In this document: one piece after another, positions 1 to 7,676 of the stretch
Numbering within the stretch: the first letter of the stretch is position 1
Layout: each line of letters starts with the position of its first letter
Assembly: GCA_963975155.1 (NCBI GenBank)
Contig: CAXBFG010000005.1
Location: forward strand, 62,001 to 126,000
Source of the DNA: UBA5109 sp963975155
GTDB taxonomy: Bacteria; Pseudomonadota; Gammaproteobacteria; Pseudomonadales; Pseudohongiellaceae
Length of the DNA stretch: 64,000 nt
Direction of reading: 5' to 3'
Translations under genes and position numbers: made by a program
The notes under the pieces: generated by a model
What the model was told of the DNA's origin: nothing
The model's database searches: none
The model's input: the letters and a program-made list of their open reading frames with translations, nothing else

Positions 1-370
1 GACTCTGGGGCGTATGTCAGCGGAAATAGCCCATCGTCTGCGTGGCAAGCATAAAGCGGAATATACTGCGCATGTTGATACTGGCGATTATGTCGTTGTT
101 GTAAATGCTGAAAAGGTCAAAGTAACAGGTAAGAAAGCTACTGATAAGATGTATCACCACCATACCCTGTATCCTGGTGGTTTAAAGACTCGCTCCTTCA
201 ATGAAATGATTGCACGAAACCCTGAAGAAGTTATCCGGCTTGCTGTAAAAGGCATGTTGCCGAAGACTTCACTGGGCAGGGCGATGTTTAGCAAGTTAAA
301 AGTTTATGCCGGTGTTGAGCATCCACATAGTGCTCAGCAGCCTGCCCAATTGAATCTGCAACAGGTATAA
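1..370 (+). CDS. rplM: 50S ribosomal protein L13, 5' end cut off by window
   Basis: L13 is an early-assembly protein of the large ribosomal subunit. The visible part begins at the conserved TLGR segment and includes RLRGKHKAEYT, HVDTGDYVVV, the YHHHT segment and KGMLPK..LGRAMF..LKVYAG, which follow the bacterial L13 family to its C terminus. About 20 N-terminal residues lie outside the window, so an ATG inside the visible part (base 14) is not the real start. The stop is followed 6 bases later by rpsI, the universal rplM-rpsI pair, presumably one transcript. Confidence 0.97.
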   Translation, partial: TLGRMSAEIAHRLRGKHKAEYTAHVDTGDYVVVVNAEKVKVTGKKATDKMYHHHTLYPGGLKTRSFNEMIARNPEEVIRLAVKGMLPKTSLGRAMFSKLKVYAGVEHPHSAQQPAQLNLQQV

Positions 371-376
371 CACAGC

Positions 377-769
377 ATGGCTGATACTCAATATTACGGT
401 ACCGGACGTCGAAAAACTTCGACAGCTCGAGTATTTTTAACCCCTGGTAGCGGCAATATCTCTATTAATAAAAGAAGTCTGGAATCTTATTTCGGCCGTG
501 AAGTGGCGCGAATGATTGTTCGTCAGCCGCTCGAGTTGCTGGAATTAACGGACAAATTTGATATTAACGTCAATGTTTGTGGTGGTGGCAGCTTCGGTCA
601 GGCGGGCGCTATCCGGCATGGAATAACTCGTGCATTAATGCAGTATGATGAAGAGAATCGTACTCCTTTACGCAGAGCCGGCTTTGTTACACGTGACTCA
701 CGTGAAGTGGAACGCAAAAAAGTTGGATTGAGGAAGGCTCGCAAGAAACCTCAGTTCTCCAAACGTTAA
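377..769 (+). CDS. rpsI: 30S ribosomal protein S9
   Basis: S9 binds the 3' major domain of 16S rRNA, and its basic C-terminal tail reaches the P-site tRNA. The 130-residue length is typical. The start YYGTGRRKTSTARVFL, the GGGSFGQAGAIRHGI segment and the C-terminal tail KARKKPQFSKR with terminal Lys-Arg are all family hallmarks. It is the second gene of the rplM-rpsI operon and is followed by a strong terminator, so the operon ends here and the bc1 genes downstream form a separate unit. Confidence 0.98.
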   Translation: MADTQYYGTGRRKTSTARVFLTPGSGNISINKRSLESYFGREVARMIVRQPLELLELTDKFDINVNVCGGGSFGQAGAIRHGITRALMQYDEENRTPLRRAGFVTRDSREVERKKVGLRKARKKPQFSKR

Positions 770-788
770 GTTTTGTTTTAATTATCGG

Positions 789-823
789 AAACGCCGGAAC
801 GCATACGTTTCGGCGTTTTTTTA
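789..823 (+). terminator. Rho-independent terminator after rpsI
   Basis: An 8-bp perfect stem (AAACGCCG with CGGCGTTT) encloses a loop that can pair again through AACG/CGTT, and a run of T follows directly. It lies 20 bases after the rpsI stop. Confidence 0.9.
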
Positions 824-868
824 TGTAAAAAACAAGCATGTTTCTGCCTCAGGATTCTTGTTTCTACC

Positions 869-897
869 TTGAAAAAAATGGTGTTTTTTAGTAGTAT
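869..897 (+). promoter_or_regulatory. Putative sigma-70 promoter of petABC
   Basis: TTGAAA (one mismatch to the -35 consensus) is separated by 17 bases from TAGTAT (two mismatches to the -10 consensus). This predicts a start near base 904, about 70 bases before petA. It lies after the rpsI terminator, where a promoter for the bc1 operon is expected. Confidence 0.5.
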
Positions 898-972
898 TCG
901 CGCAGTTTGCAGGTCCGCCTTTGAGGTGGTTTCTTTTACCCTTTCAAGCGTTTCCAAAAGGAGATAATCATC

Positions 973-1572
973 GTGAGTGGCGGACGCGTTAACAATAGTC
1001 GTAGACGTTTTTTAATTGGTAGTACTTCAGTCGTCGGAGCGGCTGGTGTGGTTGGTGCTGCCGTTCCATTCGTGGGTTCCTGGAACCCCAGTGCCAGAGC
1101 ATTAGCAGCAGGCGCACCGGTCAGTGTCGATATCAGTCGTTTGCTACCCGGCGAAATGCTGGGGCCGATACCAGCCTGGCGTGGTCAACCCATCTTTGTT
1201 TTAAACAGAAATGAAGAAATTCTTGGCAACCTGGAAACGTTTACTGATCGCCTGTCTGACCCCGAATCTGAAAAAGACCAGCAGCCTGACTATGCAAAAA
1301 ATGCTTTTCGTTCAATTCGTCCTGAAATCGGTATTTATATTGGGCTATGTACTCACCTTGGCTGTTCACCAAAAATTAACACCGAAGTAAGCCCGCAGGA
1401 ATACGACCCCGAATGGAAAGGTGGTTTTTTCTGTCCTTGCCATGGCTCCATGTTTGATCTGGCCGGCCGTGTCTATTCAGGTGTACCTGCACCGGACAAT
1501 CTGGTTGTACCACCACATACTTATGAGTCAGAAAATGTCGTTGTAATCGGCGTTGATGGGGTGAATTCATAA
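973..1572 (+). CDS. petA: Ubiquinol-cytochrome c reductase, Rieske iron-sulfur subunit
   Basis: This subunit takes the first electron from ubiquinol at the Qo site of complex III and passes it to cytochrome c1. The N terminus has a twin-arginine signal (SRRRFLIG, residues 9-16) followed by a membrane segment to about residue 35, which acts as the anchor. The [2Fe-2S] ligands are present: C126-T-H128-L-G-C131 and C154-P-C156-H157-G-S. The GTG start is supported by AGGAG 9 bases upstream. The stop overlaps the next ATG by one base (TAATG), so translation with the cytochrome b gene is probably coupled. The 199-residue length is normal. Confidence 0.96.
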   Translation: MSGGRVNNSRRRFLIGSTSVVGAAGVVGAAVPFVGSWNPSARALAAGAPVSVDISRLLPGEMLGPIPAWRGQPIFVLNRNEEILGNLETFTDRLSDPESEKDQQPDYAKNAFRSIRPEIGIYIGLCTHLGCSPKINTEVSPQEYDPEWKGGFFCPCHGSMFDLAGRVYSGVPAPDNLVVPPHTYESENVVVIGVDGVNS

Positions 1573-3584
1573 TGAGCGAAGAAATGACAAACACTGCAGA
1601 AACAAATCCGCCCAAGAAAAATGCCTTTATGACCTGGATAGACGCCCGATTACCGGTGACCAAGGCTTTTGAAAAGCATATGTCGAAATATTATGCACCG
1701 AAGAACTTCAATATCTGGTATGTCTTTGGTGTGCTTTCTATGGTCGTACTGGTTAACCAGTTACTGACAGGAATCTGGTTGACCATGAACTATGTTCCCA
1801 GTGCCGAGGGGGCCTTTGCTTCAGTTGAATACATTATGCGGGATGTTGATTATGGCTGGTTGCTACGCTATCTGCATTCCACCGGGGCCTCAGCCTTCTT
1901 TATTGTCGTCTATCTACATATGTTCCGTGGCCTGATGTATGGCTCTTACCAGAAACCCAGAGAATTAATCTGGATTTTCGGTATGACGATTTATCTGGTT
2001 TTGATGGCTGAAGGATTTATGGGTTATGTGTTGCCCTGGGGTCAAATGTCGTACTGGGGCGCCAATGTGATTGTTTCACTGGCTGGTGCCATTCCTTTTG
2101 TGGGTGATGATTTAATGGTCTGGATTCAGGGCGATTACCTGATTTCAGGGGCTACGCTAAATCGTTTCTTTGCCCTGCACGTGGTTGCCTTGCCGATTGT
2201 GTTACTGGGCCTGGTTGTTCTGCATATATTAGCCTTGCATGAAGTGGGATCCAATAATCCGGACGGCATTGAAATCAAGAAAAATAAAGATGCTAACGGC
2301 ATACCATTGGACGGTGTTCCCTTCCATCCTTATTACACGCTACATGATCTGGTCGGCATTGTGGTCTTCCTGTTTGTATTCGCCTTCGTGATTTTCTTTA
2401 TGCCTGAAATGGGCGGTTATTTTCTGGAGTATGCGAACTTTGAACAGGCTAACAACCTGAAGACACCCGAACATATTGCGCCTGTCTGGTATTTTACACC
2501 TTTCTATTCCATGCTCAGAGCCGTGACGTACCCGCTTTTTGGTGTAGATGCCAAATTCTGGGGCCTGGTAGTTATGGCCGGAGCAATTGCCATATTGTTT
2601 GTCATGCCCTGGCTGGACCGCAGTCCTGTTAAGTCCATGCGCTACAAAGGCCTCTATAGTCGTGTAGCGTTAATGGCCTTCGTAGTGAGTTTTATCATTT
2701 TGGGCGTCCTGGGCACCAAGATAGCGACACCAGGCAGAACCGCCCTGGCACAGTTGTGTACACTCATCTATTTCGTCTACTTTCTGGCTATGCCCTGGTA
2801 TACCAAGGCTGAAAAAACCACTTCACCTCCAGAGCGTGTAACCGGTCGTTTTATCAGTATTCCGCATTTGTTGCTTGCACTGGTACTCTTGGTTCTGTTG
2901 ATAGTGGTGCCATTGACGGCGGTAGGTGCTGAAGCTGAAGTTGAACTTGAGCATGTTGAAATGGACCTTGAAAACACAGCTTCACTGCAATCAGGTCTAC
3001 AGACCTTCGCCAATTATTGCATGGGTTGCCATTCGGCTCAGTACTCACGATACCAGCGTGTAGCCGATGACCTGAATATTTCAGAAGAAATAATGCTGGA
3101 AAATATTATCTTTAATCCGGAATCCAGTATTGGTGATCTGATGGTGAGCTCAATGCCTGATACCGCAGAAAACTGGTTTGGTGTTACTCCGCCAGATTTA
3201 TCGTTGGTTGCCAGAGTTAGAAAACCTGAATGGCTGTATGGCTACCTGAGGGGCTTTTACCAGGATGCTTCCAGACCTTTTGGTGTTAATAACCGGGTTT
3301 TCCCGAATGTTGCTATGCCAAATGTGCTGGCTGAATTACAGGGTGATCAAAGCTGTGCCGATGAACATTGCGAAGAATTACACCATGCTGCCGGCACAGG
3401 CAGCTTAAATGAAGAAGAGTTTGATAAAGTAGTATATGACCTTGTCAACTTCCTATACTACCTCGGTGAACCATCGAGACTTGATCGTGAAAGAATTGGA
3501 GGTTTTGTTCTTTTCTTCCTGGCCTTTATGTTTGTATTTGCATACATGCTAAACCGGGAATTCTGGAAAGATATAGAGCATTAA
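1572..3584 (+). CDS. petB/petC: Cytochrome b / cytochrome c1 fusion of complex III
   Basis: One uninterrupted 670-residue frame carries both the quinol-oxidising cytochrome b and the haem c-bearing cytochrome c1. Residues 1 to about 425 are cytochrome b, with haem-ligand histidines H102/H116 and H203/H218, and PVWY at 304-307 in the Qo site. Residues from about 432 to 452 form a hydrophobic, signal-peptide-like segment ending in TAVGA. The c1 part follows, with the haem c site C483-M-G-C486-H487, a candidate Met ligand at 582 (AMPN) and a C-terminal membrane anchor at 641-660. In most gammaproteobacteria petB and petC are separate genes. Bradyrhizobium FbcH is the known precedent for such a fusion, where the precursor is cleaved at the internal signal. 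Cleavage here is inferred. Confidence 0.95.
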   Translation: MSEEMTNTAETNPPKKNAFMTWIDARLPVTKAFEKHMSKYYAPKNFNIWYVFGVLSMVVLVNQLLTGIWLTMNYVPSAEGAFASVEYIMRDVDYGWLLRYLHSTGASAFFIVVYLHMFRGLMYGSYQKPRELIWIFGMTIYLVLMAEGFMGYVLPWGQMSYWGANVIVSLAGAIPFVGDDLMVWIQGDYLISGATLNRFFALHVVALPIVLLGLVVLHILALHEVGSNNPDGIEIKKNKDANGIPLDGVPFHPYYTLHDLVGIVVFLFVFAFVIFFMPEMGGYFLEYANFEQANNLKTPEHIAPVWYFTPFYSMLRAVTYPLFGVDAKFWGLVVMAGAIAILFVMPWLDRSPVKSMRYKGLYSRVALMAFVVSFIILGVLGTKIATPGRTALAQLCTLIYFVYFLAMPWYTKAEKTTSPPERVTGRFISIPHLLLALVLLVLLIVVPLTAVGAEAEVELEHVEMDLENTASLQSGLQTFANYCMGCHSAQYSRYQRVADDLNISEEIMLENIIFNPESSIGDLMVSSMPDTAENWFGVTPPDLSLVARVRKPEWLYGYLRGFYQDASRPFGVNNRVFPNVAMPNVLAELQGDQSCADEHCEELHHAAGTGSLNEEEFDKVVYDLVNFLYYLGEPSRLDRERIGGFVLFFLAFMFVFAYMLNREFWKDIEH

Positions 3585-3609
3585 CAGCACAAAAACTAAG
3601 AGGCTTAAT

Positions 3610-4248
3610 ATGGGAGTTGTAACTAAACGCTCTTCAATGTTGTTTTATTCAGATGGCTCCAGCCAGTATAGCCATCGCGTTAGAATCGTTTTGGCTGAAA
3701 AGGGAGTTACCGTCGATATCGTCGACGTTGATGTACATGAAAAGCCCGAAGATCTGGCTGACCTGAATCCATATAACAGCCTGCCCACACTGGTTGATCG
3801 TGATCTTGTGCTTTATGAACCAAATATCATGATGGAATACCTGGATGAACGTTTTCCACACCCACCATTATTTCCGGTATATCCTGTAGCACGCGCACAA
3901 AGCCGTCTATGGATGCACCGTATTGAAAAAGACTGGTGTGGACTGGTTGATGTATTACAGGCTGAAATTGCTGGTGACAAGGAACTGGATGCTGCCCGCA
4001 AGGCACTGAAAGAAAACCTGATGACAATTGCCCCCATCTTTGCTGAAAAACCCTTCTTTATGAGCGATGAGTTCACTATTGTGGATTGTTGTGTTTTGCC
4101 AATTCTCTGGCGTTTGCCTGAACTGGGTATTAAGCTACCTGAAACAAAGACCACAAAACCGCTGATAGAATATCGTCAGCGTCTGTTTGATAGAGAGGGT
4201 GTTCAGGAGTCATTGTCTGAACAGGAAAAGGAAATGACCAGTTGGTAA
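3610..4248 (+). CDS. sspA: Stringent starvation protein A
   Basis: SspA is a glutathione-transferase-fold protein that binds RNA polymerase and modulates transcription in starvation and stationary phase. The N-terminal thioredoxin-like half carries YSHRVRIVLAEKGV and LNPYNSLPTLVDR, followed by IIMEYLDERFPHPPL and PVYPVARA..R..MHRIEKDW, close to E. coli SspA. The catalytic residue of true glutathione transferases is not obvious, as usual for SspA. AAGAGG precedes the start by about 6 bases. It lies directly downstream of the bc1 genes and upstream of sspB, a common gammaproteobacterial order. Confidence 0.96.
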   Translation: MGVVTKRSSMLFYSDGSSQYSHRVRIVLAEKGVTVDIVDVDVHEKPEDLADLNPYNSLPTLVDRDLVLYEPNIMMEYLDERFPHPPLFPVYPVARAQSRLWMHRIEKDWCGLVDVLQAEIAGDKELDAARKALKENLMTIAPIFAEKPFFMSDEFTIVDCCVLPILWRLPELGIKLPETKTTKPLIEYRQRLFDREGVQESLSEQEKEMTSW

Positions 4249-4284
4249 AGTAATCTCTTATCTAGTTGGGGTTAAATAACCAGT

Positions 4285-4704
4285 ATGACTATGACTACTC
4301 ATCGTCCCTACATGATAAGAGCATTGCACGAATGGATTCTCGACAATAATTGTACGCCCTACATTCTTGTGGATGCCTTTTCTGACGGCGTTGCTGTTCC
4401 ACAGGATTATGTTAAAGACGGTCAAATAGTTCTGAATATTTCACCTCAAGCGATTAATACTCTGATTATCAGCAATGCTGCAGTAGAATTTGAAGGGCGT
4501 TTTGGTGGTATCCCTACAAAAGTATATGTGCCAGTAAAGGCTGTCATGGGTATTTATGCCCGAGAAAACGGTCAGGGCATGATGTTTGACTCGGACGATT
4601 CGATGCCTGAACCGCCCGCTCCAATTAATCGTGGGCTTAAATCTCAACGAGGCAAAGCCAAAGCCGATAACAGTAAGAAACCTACCTTGCGAGTCGTGAA
4701 GTAA
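4285..4704 (+). CDS. sspB: ClpXP adaptor, stringent starvation protein B
   Basis: SspB captures ssrA-tagged proteins and delivers them to the ClpXP protease. The folded N-terminal substrate-binding domain (RPYMIRALHEWILDN, TPYILVD) is followed by a flexible Pro/Lys-rich linker and the C-terminal ClpX-tethering peptide PTLRVVK, nearly identical to the E. coli XB motif. Length is 139 residues. A second ATG two codons downstream is an equally possible start. It is paired with sspA, 36 bases after its stop. Confidence 0.96.
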   Translation: MTMTTHRPYMIRALHEWILDNNCTPYILVDAFSDGVAVPQDYVKDGQIVLNISPQAINTLIISNAAVEFEGRFGGIPTKVYVPVKAVMGIYARENGQGMMFDSDDSMPEPPAPINRGLKSQRGKAKADNSKKPTLRVVK

Positions 4705-4735
4705 ACACTGTGTAGTGCATCAGTTTGAAAATTCT

Positions 4736-4753
4736 GGCGGTATAGAACCCGCC
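4736..4753. terminator. Hairpin between convergent sspB and dolP, possible terminator
   Basis: GGCGG and CCGCC form a 5-bp GC stem around an 8-base loop. Read on the minus strand it is followed by AGAATTTTC, so it could end transcripts from the dolP side. The U-tract is short, so this is tentative. Confidence 0.3.
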
Positions 4754-4840
4754 GCTTCTGCCTTGTCCGCCCTTCGATCTTTCCTTCCTGTTTTTCCGGC
4801 GCTGTGGTGGTAAGCAGCGTGCATTGAAAGCAGCTGAATC

Positions 4841-5422
4841 TCAGTCAATATATTCAAAAGCTCTGACTACTTTAGTGACACCGCTGGTCGTGCTGACCAG
4901 TTCCACTGCACGGTCAGCTTCAGCGCGCGTTAACAGACCCATCAGATAGACTGCACCATTTTCGGTAACCACCTTGGTACGAAGTCCTTCAACATCATCG
5001 TTTACCAGCATCTTCGATTTAAGCTTGGTGGATATCCAGGCATCATTGGTGCGAGACATAAAGGATGTACTGCCTGCCACTTCCAATTCGTTGTACACGG
5101 TTTTAACCCTGCTATTGCTGGTTGTGGCGACTCGGGTAGCCAGATTTTTCAACTCCTGAGTTGGAACCTGTCCGACTATAAGGACTGTCTGATTGAAACT
5201 GATGACATCAATATTTGCATCCCGTAAAGCAGCATCAGCAGCATTCAGGTTTACCTTGATCATGGTCTCTATAGCCCCATCGTCAATCACCGAACCCGTG
5301 GTCCTGGTGCCCTGATTCTGTTGAATACTGTCATTGCCGTTAACGGTGCTGATGACAGAAGCACAACCGCTGACTGTGCAAGCCAGCACTAGAAAAGTTG
5401 TAACTGATAATTGGCGTAACAT
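4841..5422 (-). CDS. dolP: Outer-membrane BON-domain lipoprotein (DolP/YraP-like)
   Basis: DolP-type proteins are dual-BON lipoproteins that support outer-membrane integrity and septal peptidoglycan remodelling. A lipoprotein signal with lipobox VSGC puts the lipidated cysteine at residue 20. Two BON domains follow, roughly residues 48-115 and 125-193, the second starting at NDAWISTKLKSKML. Length (193 residues) matches E. coli DolP. It follows gmhA on the same strand with 33 bases between, as in the E. coli diaA-dolP order. Confidence 0.9.
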   Translation of the reverse strand: MLRQLSVTTFLVLACTVSGCASVISTVNGNDSIQQNQGTRTTGSVIDDGAIETMIKVNLNAADAALRDANIDVISFNQTVLIVGQVPTQELKNLATRVATTSNSRVKTVYNELEVAGSTSFMSRTNDAWISTKLKSKMLVNDDVEGLRTKVVTENGAVYLMGLLTRAEADRAVELVSTTSGVTKVVRAFEYID

Positions 5423-5455
5423 AGAGACCTGTCCTTCAATCTTGAAAATGTCTGT

Positions 5456-6046
5456 TTACTCTGGTCCGAATAATTGAGTGTCAATCAGATCACACAAACA
5501 ATGGATAACCAGCAAGTGTACTTCCTGAATGCGCGCAGTAACCTGAGATGGCACACAAATTTCGACATCTCCCTCTTTAAACAGTTCCCGCATGGCTCCA
5601 CCATCCCTGCCACTTAGCATGATGACTTTCATTTCACGGGCATGGGCAATTTTGATGGCCTCAATTACATTGCCGGAATTGCCACTGGTAGAGATAGCCA
5701 GTAGAACATCGCCTTCCTGGCCAAGAGCCCGAACCTGTTTTGAAAAGACCTCGGAATAAGAATAATCATTGGCAATGGAGGTTATTGTTGAGCTATCGGT
5801 TGTAAGTGCAATCGCCGGCAAAGGAGGGCGTTCCCGTTCAAATCGGTTTAGCATTTCAGAAGAGAAATGCTGGGCGTCTCCGGCAGAGCCCCCATTACCA
5901 CAGGCCAGGAGCTTTTTTTCATTCAGCAAGGCTTCGACTATTACTGAAGCTGCTTTGGTGATGGCAGGACCAATAACTTCCATTGACTGCATCTTGCATT
6001 CAATACTGGCTGCAAAAAATTGATTGACGCGCTCCAGATAGTCCAT
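5456..6046 (-). CDS. gmhA: Phosphoheptose isomerase / DiaA-type SIS protein
   Basis: GmhA converts sedoheptulose 7-phosphate to heptose 7-phosphate for LPS inner core; the paralogue DiaA regulates DnaA. The protein has one SIS fold with CGNGGSAGDAQHF (49-61) and AISTSGNS (117-124). Glutamate at 64 (HFSSEM) and histidine at 177 (RIQEVH) sit where E. coli GmhA has its catalytic E65 and H180. E. coli DiaA lacks that glutamate, so the isomerase function is plausible even though the neighbourhood is that of diaA. It resembles the Pseudomonas gmhA found in the same context. Length is 196 residues. Confidence 0.85.
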   Translation of the reverse strand: MDYLERVNQFFAASIECKMQSMEVIGPAITKAASVIVEALLNEKKLLACGNGGSAGDAQHFSSEMLNRFERERPPLPAIALTTDSSTITSIANDYSYSEVFSKQVRALGQEGDVLLAISTSGNSGNVIEAIKIAHAREMKVIMLSGRDGGAMRELFKEGDVEICVPSQVTARIQEVHLLVIHCLCDLIDTQLFGPE

Positions 6047-6147
6047 AGTTTTTACTCAAATAATGAAATTGGTCATTCTTATATCAAGACAAGGTTTTTC
6101 TAAAAATTTAGCAGTGCAGCGTTGTCTGGCATGTGCAATTGTGTCAG

Positions 6148-6168
6148 ACTGTACACAGCTAGTACAGT
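6148..6168. promoter_or_regulatory. Inverted repeat, candidate operator between gmhA and phoH
   Basis: ACTGTAC and GTACAGT are perfect 7-base inverted arms around 7 bases, in the divergent intergenic region between gmhA (102 bases away) and phoH (156 bases away). The half-sites resemble LexA halves, but CTGT and ACAG are 11 apart instead of 8, so a different dimeric regulator is more likely. Confidence 0.35.
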
Positions 6169-6323
6169 TCTAGCGTGAATCTTACTTTCTTTTATCAGCA
6201 TTTTACAGGAGGTTCCCCCGACAAAGATAATTCTATTATTTCAAAGCCATTAGCACCTTAATACTCAGGTTCTAACGCGTTTTCTCAACTCGATTCTTTT
6301 CTTTAGCAAATTGGAGAGTGAGC

Positions 6324-7133
6324 ATGGCAAAGAGATCCCACAAGCGTTCAATTCAATATAGTGATGAACTGGAACCACCATACCAGGGACAAAAAAGCAG
6401 TAAACGTAGCAAGTACAGGCGCCACCGAAACATTGAAGAACCCAGTAATATTGTTGAGCTCAACAGTCTGCTCAGCACCAGCTACAAACCGCATCAACAA
6501 AAACTTCCCCTCAAAGCACTCAACCCTGCCCAACAAAAATATATAAATGCCATTAAAAATAACTGCCTGACCTTTGGTCTTGGGCCGGCAGGTACTGGTA
6601 AGTCTTACTGTGCAGGTGCCCTTGCGGCACAAGCCCTGGAATCGGGACGTATTGAGAGAATTATATTCACCCGGCCAGCCGTGGAAGCTGGCGAGAACCT
6701 TGGCTTTCTGCCGGGTAAACTGGAAGATAAGTTTGCCGTGTATATTGATGCATTCCGTGACATTCTGAACGAACGCCTGGGTAAAGGCGTGGTTGAATAT
6801 TGTCTGCGACATGGTCGTATTGTTGGCGCTCCGCTGGCTTATATGCGAGGCAAAACCTTTAACGCTTCAACTTTTGTTATCCTCGATGAAGCTCAGAATG
6901 TTACGCCAACCCAGATGAAAATGTTTCTGACGCGCATAGGAGAAGACTGCAAGGTTGTTGTTAATGGTGATACCAGGCAAAGTGACATCAGGGGGCCTAG
7001 CGGTCTCGAAGATGCTGTAGAAAGGTTGCGTGGCTTGCCAAGTGTTCATGTCCACACCTTTGACAAGGCTGATTCGGTCAGAAGTGGTTTAGTCAGGCAC
7101 GTCCTGGATCGTTATGAGAATGTCTCCGGGTAA
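6324..7133 (+). CDS. phoH: PhoH-family ATPase
   Basis: PhoH proteins are P-loop NTPases related to superfamily 1 helicases. They are often phosphate-starvation induced and linked to RNA metabolism, but their cellular role is unsettled. Walker A is GPAGTGKS (87-94), Walker B VILDEAQN (185-192), then NGDTRQSD (214-221), all canonical. A basic N-terminal tail of about 40 residues (KRSHKRS, KSSKRSKYRRHR) precedes the core. ATG at 6324 is chosen over the in-frame GTG at 6318 because GGAG at 6313-6316 gives proper spacing only to the ATG. The gene sits between gmhA and yraN, which is unusual. It is the short PhoH form (269 residues), without a PIN domain. Confidence 0.9.
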   Translation: MAKRSHKRSIQYSDELEPPYQGQKSSKRSKYRRHRNIEEPSNIVELNSLLSTSYKPHQQKLPLKALNPAQQKYINAIKNNCLTFGLGPAGTGKSYCAGALAAQALESGRIERIIFTRPAVEAGENLGFLPGKLEDKFAVYIDAFRDILNERLGKGVVEYCLRHGRIVGAPLAYMRGKTFNASTFVILDEAQNVTPTQMKMFLTRIGEDCKVVVNGDTRQSDIRGPSGLEDAVERLRGLPSVHVHTFDKADSVRSGLVRHVLDRYENVSG

Positions 7134-7159
7134 GTTAAGAGCCAGAATTTTCAATTGAT

Positions 7160-7193
7160 GATACCGGCATGGCTTGCAGGCCATGCGGGTATC
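7160..7193. terminator. Stem-loop between convergent phoH and yraN
   Basis: GATACC/GGTATC and GCATGGC/GCCATGC pair as one 14-base stem with a single internal mismatch and a 6-base loop. No U-run follows on either strand, so it may be a bidirectional transcript-end stabiliser and not a classical terminator. Confidence 0.5.
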
Positions 7194-7244
7194 GAAGACT
7201 CGGCTTGCCTGGAAATCATCGCTTTAGCTGGCTGAGACCTTATT

Positions 7245-7625
7245 TCAGCTTTGAAAGGCGTTACTGATCCATACTAGTTCGGGTTTGTCCTGTTGTATCG
7301 TAGCGCTGATGACATCAAAGCGGGCATTTACCTGTTCAGAAATGCCGTGCTGAAGCAGATAAAGCTGGGCTGTTTTTATAAGCTTTTGCTGTTTGTGTTT
7401 ATCGACGGTATCAAATGCAAAGCCGAATGCGGTTTTTTCTCTGAAGCGTACTTCGATAAAAACGATTACAGAGTTATCGCGCATAATCAGATCGATTTCT
7501 CCAAACCGGCAATGATAGTTTTTCTCGAGAAAGACAAGGCCCTGTTTTTTTAAATAAGCCAGTGCCAGTTTTTCGAAATACAAACCCTTTTTCTGACTAG
7601 GACTGCCTGAATTCTTTTTGAACAT
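7245..7625 (-). CDS. yraN: YraN / UPF0102 family endonuclease-like protein
   Basis: UPF0102 proteins have a restriction-endonuclease-like fold; their biological role is unsettled. The family signature is present: G.YFEKLALAYLKKQGL near the N terminus, then FGEIDLIMRD and IVFIEVRFRE, which supply the E/D/E-x-R catalytic pattern (R where many members have K). Length is 126 residues. It lies just upstream in transcription of nothing else on this strand and just downstream of lpoA (51-base gap), matching the gammaproteobacterial lpoA-yraN order, so co-transcription with lpoA is likely. Confidence 0.9.
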   Translation of the reverse strand: MFKKNSGSPSQKKGLYFEKLALAYLKKQGLVFLEKNYHCRFGEIDLIMRDNSVIVFIEVRFREKTAFGFAFDTVDKHKQQKLIKTAQLYLLQHGISEQVNARFDVISATIQQDKPELVWISNAFQS

Positions 7626-7676
7626 GGATCTTCCCTGATCACATTACTAAAAGTTTACATGGGGTGTTGCGAAGTT

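Noticed and set aside
2470..2500. PVWY in place of the textbook PEWY motif in the Qo site of cytochrome b
   Set aside because: PVWY is, to my knowledge, the usual form in beta/gammaproteobacterial bc1 complexes, so it is not unusual here.
6148..6168. LexA (SOS) box
   Set aside because: CTGT and ACAG are separated by 11 bases, not the 8 of the gammaproteobacterial LexA site.
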